NCBI RefSeq assembly: GCF_002234915.1
Contig: NZ_NEWD01000003.1
Location: 92-47,884 of the forward strand
DNA: 47,793 bases
From: Bifidobacterium vansinderenii
Lineage (GTDB): Bacteria; Actinomycetota; Actinomycetes; Actinomycetales; Bifidobacteriaceae
Direction: 5' to 3'
Shown here: positions 43,768 through 47,793 of the stretch, one piece after another
How positions within the stretch are numbered: position 1 is the stretch's first letter
How the letters are laid out: the number at the start of each line of letters is the position of its first letter
The notes under the pieces: generated by a model
What the model was told of the DNA's origin: nothing
What the model saw: the letters and a program-made list of their open reading frames with translations, nothing else
Databases searched by the model: none
Program-made: the position numbers and the translations under genes

Positions 43768-46176
43768 GTGGAGGGCGGCGTCTCCATTTCCGACACTCCC
43801 CCGAAGCGCGTCCACGATTTCTCCGATCTGGTCAGCGCGGTCATGGCCGTGATCGCGGCAGTGATCATCATGCTGGCCTCGGTGTATCTGCGCGGCATCT
43901 CCACGGGTGTGGAGGCCGACGTGCACCATGCCGGCCTGTTGTTCGGCTGGCTGGTGGAGCTGCCATTGTCGCTGCTGCAGCAGCTGGCGACGGTGCTCAT
44001 CGTGGTGGCCGTGCTCGGCCAGCTGATCATCGGACGGGAATGGGTGCAGTCGATCACCGCCACGGTGTCCATGTTTCTCGGGTTCGCCGTGGCCGAGGCT
44101 TCGAGTTGGGCTATCGGCAGGTTCGGCTCCGACGTGCTGGTGAAGGCGCTGGATTCAAGCGCCGTGATCGGTGGCCCGCTGCTGCCGGACGTCTTTGCCG
44201 GGCTGGCGGCGTTCCTCACCGCGGCCGGACCACATCGGGTACGTGGCAGCGTCAAATGGGGTTGGAACACGCTGATCGCCATCGCCGCCCTGTTCATGGT
44301 CATCTCCGTGGACCCCATCGCCGGCGTGGCCGTGGCGTTCGCCATCGGACGACTGATCGGCCTGCTCAGCCGATTTGTCCTCGGCACGCAGAACAAGGGC
44401 GTGTGGGGCCGGCAGATGGTGGCGGCGCTGACGGGCATCGGTCTTGACGTTGCGGAGCTGAAGCGCCGCGACTCCGGTCTGGCGGAGATCGGGAGACTGT
44501 CGCTCGCCGACGATCTGTCGCCCTTCTCGCGCATCTACGATGTGCGCACCCGTACCGGCGAGGCGTATATCGCGTCGGTCTGCGACGAACAGACCCGTAC
44601 GGTCGGCTATCTGTCGCAGCTGTGGCTGTGGCTGAAAATGGCATCCGGCGTGGATCTGCGCCGCGACCGTTCGATGTCGGAGGCGACGCATCATCATGTC
44701 GATCTGCTGCTGACGCTGAACAACATCGGATTGGAGACGCCGCACGTGTATGCGCGCACGGAAAGCGGCGAATCGTCGATCATGGTGTTCCACGCCGATC
44801 CGACGTTCACGCACTGCGATTGGAACACCGTGCAGGATGACGATCTTGTGTCGGTGATGGACTATCTGGGTGCGGCGAACCGTCGCGGCGTCACGCACCG
44901 GAACATCACGCCGGAGTCCTTTGCCAGAAGCGGCACCGGACGGCTGGTGCTGACCGGCTGGCTCAACGGTGACGACGCCAGTTCTCCCGCGAACGTGGCC
45001 ATCGACCGTGTGCAGCTGCTTGCGGCGCTGTCCTGCCGTGTCGGGCTTGGACGCATCATCCGCTGCGCCGAACGCAGCTGGGGGCGCGCGGCACTGATCG
45101 GGCTGGTGCCGTTCGTGCAGAACGTGGCCGTGGCCCGCGATACGCGAACGGACGAGTTCTGGAGTCGGGAGACGATCAAGGCGCTGCGCCGTTCGCTCGG
45201 CGAACTGTCTCCGGACGAGGAAGGCGGCGCTATCGAATCGGTGACGCTGTCGCGTTTCAACGTCAAGTCGTTCGTCACGCTGGTGCTGCTGATCGTGGCG
45301 GCCGTGGTGGTGTTCACCCAGCTCAAGCCGCAGGACTTCCTGGACGCCGTGTCACAGGCCAACCCCTGGATGGCTGCGCTGAGCTTCCTGTTCGGCGTGG
45401 CCAGTTGGGGCGGTTCGGCGCTGGCGCTCGGAGCGTTCATCGACCGAGACAGGCGCTCCACGGCCGGGATTCTGGCGTCGCAGGCGGCCGGCAGCTTCAC
45501 CACGGTCTCCATGCCGGCCGGCGTGGGCCCCGCGTTCGTGAACCTGCAGTATCTGCGCAGGCTCGGCTATCGCAATGCCACGGCGACGGCGATCATGAGC
45601 GCGGTTCTGGCCGTGCAGGCGATCACCATCGTGGGACTGCTGGTCGTCATCGGCATCTTCACCGGACGCAATACGCTCTCCGGCATGATCCCCACGAACA
45701 CGCTGGTCATCGCCATCGGCCTGCTGGCGTTCGTGGTGTCGGCGGCCATGATCGTACCGTACACCCGTCGTCTGGTCATCGACCGTCTGGTGCCGATCGT
45801 ACTGTCGTACGCCCGCCAGCTGGTGGAGCTGCTGTCGCAGCCTCGCAAGCTGACCGCCGCCGTGTGCGGATGGCTTCTGCAGAACCTGCTGCTCGGACTG
45901 AGCTTTTGGGCGTCGCTCATGGCGCTCGGCCATTCCGCGAACCCGTTGGAGATCACGTTCATCTACGTGCTGACGAACACGCTGGCCTCGGCGGTACCCA
46001 CCCCCGGCGGTCTGGGTGCGATCGAGGCGGCGCTGACGCTGGGATTCACGTCGGTCGGCGTCCCGTACGCGGTGGCGTTCTCCGCGACGCTGCTGTTCCG
46101 ACTGCTCACCTATTGGCTGCGTATTCCAATTGGAGCAGCGGCCATGAAGTGGATGAACGCGCACGGTCTACTCTGA
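43768..46176 (+). CDS. Lysylphosphatidylglycerol-synthase-TM/flippase-like protein with degenerate kinase-like centre
   Basis: About 802 residues. The N-terminal half has several membrane helices (AVMAVIAAVIIMLASVYL; LLQQLATVLIVVAVLGQLII). The middle (about residues 280-475) reads like a protein-kinase fold: NRRGVTHRNITPESF resembles a catalytic HRD loop with Asn in place of Asp, and LVLTGW sits where DFG would be, so it should be inactive. The last 320 residues contain about eight helices with AGVGPAFVNLQYLRRLGY and PTPGGLGAIEAALTLG, motifs of the UPF0104/LPG-synthase-TM family that moves or makes lipids. GTG 43768 has AGGA 7 bases upstream; a TTG at 43678 (overlapping purB) would add 30 residues. 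Confidence 0.85.
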   Translation: MEGGVSISDTPPKRVHDFSDLVSAVMAVIAAVIIMLASVYLRGISTGVEADVHHAGLLFGWLVELPLSLLQQLATVLIVVAVLGQLIIGREWVQSITATVSMFLGFAVAEASSWAIGRFGSDVLVKALDSSAVIGGPLLPDVFAGLAAFLTAAGPHRVRGSVKWGWNTLIAIAALFMVISVDPIAGVAVAFAIGRLIGLLSRFVLGTQNKGVWGRQMVAALTGIGLDVAELKRRDSGLAEIGRLSLADDLSPFSRIYDVRTRTGEAYIASVCDEQTRTVGYLSQLWLWLKMASGVDLRRDRSMSEATHHHVDLLLTLNNIGLETPHVYARTESGESSIMVFHADPTFTHCDWNTVQDDDLVSVMDYLGAANRRGVTHRNITPESFARSGTGRLVLTGWLNGDDASSPANVAIDRVQLLAALSCRVGLGRIIRCAERSWGRAALIGLVPFVQNVAVARDTRTDEFWSRETIKALRRSLGELSPDEEGGAIESVTLSRFNVKSFVTLVLLIVAAVVVFTQLKPQDFLDAVSQANPWMAALSFLFGVASWGGSALALGAFIDRDRRSTAGILASQAAGSFTTVSMPAGVGPAFVNLQYLRRLGYRNATATAIMSAVLAVQAITIVGLLVVIGIFTGRNTLSGMIPTNTLVIAIGLLAFVVSAAMIVPYTRRLVIDRLVPIVLSYARQLVELLSQPRKLTAAVCGWLLQNLLLGLSFWASLMALGHSANPLEITFIYVLTNTLASAVPTPGGLGAIEAALTLGFTSVGVPYAVAFSATLLFRLLTYWLRIPIGAAAMKWMNAHGLL

Positions 46177-46236
46177 ATCCGAACCCATTGCGCCGACGCC
46201 GCCATGATTCGGTGATTGTTTGGCGAAAAGGGCGTT

Positions 46237-46281
46237 ATTTTGCCGATTAATGCGGATTTTGCCGATTCGATACGTTACAAT
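46237..46281 (+). promoter_or_regulatory. HU promoter region with direct repeat
   Basis: ATTTTGCCGATT occurs twice with a 19-base period (46237-46248, 46256-46267), followed by the -10-like TACAAT at 46276-46281. The leader to the ATG is about 60 bases. The repeat is at a position for a regulator or UP-type element. Confidence 0.45.
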
Positions 46282-46347
46282 CGGTTGTGGTCCAAGGGAT
46301 TCCCGTCTTAAGAAGGGGCTCCCACGTCATAGAAGGAAATGTGGATT

Positions 46348-46629
46348 ATGGCATACAACAAGTCTGACCTGGTGTCCAAGATCGCTCAGAAGTCCAATCT
46401 GACCAAGGCCCAGTCCGAAGCCGCCGTGAACGCCTTCCAGGAAGTGCTCGTCGAGTCCCTGAAGTCCGGCGAAGGCCTCAAGCTCACCGGCGTGTTCTCC
46501 GCCGAGCGTGTCAAGCGCGCCGCCCGCACGGGTCGCAACCCGCGCACCGGCGAGACCATCAAGATCCCCGCAGGCTACGGTGTGAAGCTGTCCGCCGGCT
46601 CCCTGCTGAAGAAGGCCGTCGCCGAGTGA
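46348..46629 (+). CDS. hup: Histone-like DNA-binding protein HU
   Basis: A 93-residue dimeric nucleoid protein of standard length that bends and compacts DNA. AYNKSDLVSKIAQKSNLTKAQ, the family signature GRNPRTGETIKIPA and VKLSAGSLLKKAV are all present; no Lys-rich C-terminal tail as in mycobacterial HU. ATG 46348 has AAGGAA about 9 bases upstream; an ATG three codons earlier is not preferred. It stands alone with its own terminator. Confidence 0.96.
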   Translation: MAYNKSDLVSKIAQKSNLTKAQSEAAVNAFQEVLVESLKSGEGLKLTGVFSAERVKRAARTGRNPRTGETIKIPAGYGVKLSAGSLLKKAVAE

Positions 46630-46705
46630 TCTGACGCCATACGGCGCATGACCGTTTCGGAAGGCGATCCGCACTCTCCGAAGGTCAACTCGTAAAGACT
46701 TGTGA

Positions 46706-46739
46706 AACCCCCGATCGGAAATCTCCGGTCGGGGGTTTT
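46706..46739 (+). terminator. Rho-independent terminator of hup
   Basis: AACCCCCGATCGGA (46706-46719) pairs with TCCGGTCGGGGGTT (46724-46737) around 4 bases, then TTCG; the stem's T-rich 3' end gives GGGGGTTTTC. It is 76 bases past the stop codon, before the convergent pafA-like gene. Confidence 0.9.
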
Positions 46740-46842
46740 CGTTTGCCAGCCAAGGTTGCTGCCGGACAAGATCGTTGCCGGACAGGGTCGGTGCCAGCCA
46801 AGGCCCTGAACGACGCTCCGGGCCTTCAGACCATGGCGGTTC

Positions 46843-47793
46843 CTATCCCAAAACGGCAAGCACCCGCTCATACGCCTCGGTGGGCGTGGCGCTGAACGGG
46901 TCAAGCAGTTCGGCGTCCATGCGTTCGGGGCTGGTCAGCGTCACGTGCGTCCAGTCGCAGCTGAACTGCACATCCTTGCCCAGCGCCGCCTTGACGAACC
47001 GTCCGCGCAATGCGGCTCGCGTGTTCTCGGGCGGATTGCCGACGGCATGTTCGATGGCCGCCTCGTCAAGCAGCGTCCTCATCATGCCGCCGTGTTCCAG
47101 ACGGGGGAAGATCGTGCCGTTGACGATGTCGTGATAATCAAGATCGATCTGGCCGATGCGGGCATCCGGAAGATTCGGGTCACGCTGGCGCATCGCCTGG
47201 ATGAGTCGCAGCTTGGCCGCCCAATCCACCCATGACGCCAGATCCTGCCAGCGATCGGCCTCCACGGCGTCAAGCGCCTGATGCCACAGCGCAAGAACGT
47301 CATGATCGCCGTCCGACGGCACCACAAGCTCGCCGTGAGCGGTGAGGAAGTCCTCGACAATGGCCAGATAAGCGCGCTGCATCGTCAGGGCGCAGGTCGT
47401 CGTTCCATCGGCCAGACGTAGCGGGGCGCGCCCGGTACGGTCACGGCTGACGGAGCGGATGGCCTCGCCGGGGTCGGCCAGCGTGAATCGTTCGAAGCCG
47501 GAGGGGCGGTTCTCGCGCCACGCCTGTTCGATCACGCAAAGCACCAGATGAGTGGCCGCCAGTTTCATCCATGTAACGGTCTGCGAACGGTTGGAGTCCC
47601 CCACGATCACATGCAGGCGTCGGAACAGATCGGAGTCGGCGTGCGGTTCGTCACGCGTGTTGACCATGGGCCGGGAGCGCGTGGTGGCGCTGGAGACCGC
47701 ATCGTCGAGAAATTCCGCACGCTGCGAGATCTCGAATCCGTCGGGAATCGTGGGGTCGGCGGTGAACCTGCCAGCGCCGGTGTACAGCTGTCG
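46843..47793 (-). CDS. pafA: Pup ligase PafA (or Dop) family, C-terminal part (5' end outside window)
   Basis: Attaches the ubiquitin-like protein Pup to lysines of target proteins using ATP. The visible 316 residues carry the family hallmarks: RQLYTGAGRF, RPMVNTRDEPHAD, FRRLHVIVGDSNRSQT, AIRSVSRDRTGRAPLRLADG, IGQIDLDYHDI and PPENTRAALRG. The RTGRAPLRL and DLDYHDI segments fit PafA better than the deamidase/depupylase Dop, but separation of the two is not certain. The N-terminal ATP-binding motif is outside the window. It is convergent with hup. No proteasome gene is visible here. Confidence 0.85.
   Translation of the reverse strand, partial: RQLYTGAGRFTADPTIPDGFEISQRAEFLDDAVSSATTRSRPMVNTRDEPHADSDLFRRLHVIVGDSNRSQTVTWMKLAATHLVLCVIEQAWRENRPSGFERFTLADPGEAIRSVSRDRTGRAPLRLADGTTTCALTMQRAYLAIVEDFLTAHGELVVPSDGDHDVLALWHQALDAVEADRWQDLASWVDWAAKLRLIQAMRQRDPNLPDARIGQIDLDYHDIVNGTIFPRLEHGGMMRTLLDEAAIEHAVGNPPENTRAALRGRFVKAALGKDVQFSCDWTHVTLTSPERMDAELLDPFSATPTEAYERVLAVLG

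Noticed and set aside
42246..44534. 762-codon minus-strand frame
   Set aside because: Antisense to purB and the flippase-like gene; translation is low-complexity Arg/Ser/Gly/His.

Overview
The window is chromosomal DNA from a high-G+C Gram-positive actinobacterium, most probably a Bifidobacterium. I base this on strong G/C third positions, ClpC with Clp_N repeats, an actinobacterial-type uracil-DNA glycosylase, a DUF3027/cold-shock pair, a Pup-ligase-family gene, a PhoP/PhoR-like pair, a WXG100 gene, a single-chain ECF transporter module and class II aldolase. No rRNA, tRNA, insertion sequence, prophage or CRISPR array was recognised. All identifications come from reading the sequence; no database search was possible.

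Left part (1-18000): the 5' end of ligA (cut by the window edge), a very long unrecognised TPR-like protein, and a large membrane protein resembling GT-C glycosyltransferases. Then comes a 534-bp gene-free stretch packed with palindromic repeats. It is followed by polyphosphate glucokinase and a sugar MFS permease; a histidine phosphatase coupled to an unusual triose-phosphate isomerase carrying a 213-residue extra domain; class II fructose-bisphosphate aldolase; a MarR regulator with a DHA2 efflux pump; and an aminotransferase with a GlfT-like glycosyltransferase.

Middle part (18000-34100): an FMN riboswitch controls ribU, followed by a hairpin terminator and one 762-residue gene that fuses both ECF ATPases and the EcfT membrane subunit. 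The linker of that fusion is encoded by a copy of a palindromic repeat also found between genes here. Next are clpC, a tandem universal stress protein, DUF3027 and a cold-shock gene, a PhoP/PhoR-like two-component system, a TPM-domain membrane protein divergent from a WXG100 gene, groEL behind two CIRCE operators, a second cold-shock gene and a LytR_C membrane protein.

Right part (34100-47793): ung; a six-gene MoxR/DUF58/VWA operon in which every junction overlaps; a WXG-like small protein translationally coupled to a GHSQG-type alpha/beta hydrolase, which I propose as a type VII-like secreted pair; purB; a flippase-like membrane protein with a degenerate kinase-like centre; the histone-like protein HU; and the pafA-like Pup ligase gene cut by the right edge.

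Several genes start exactly seven bases after a -10-like hexamer with no Shine-Dalgarno sequence, which suggests leaderless mRNAs are common here. Stress and envelope functions dominate the middle and right parts; carbohydrate metabolism and drug efflux dominate the left.
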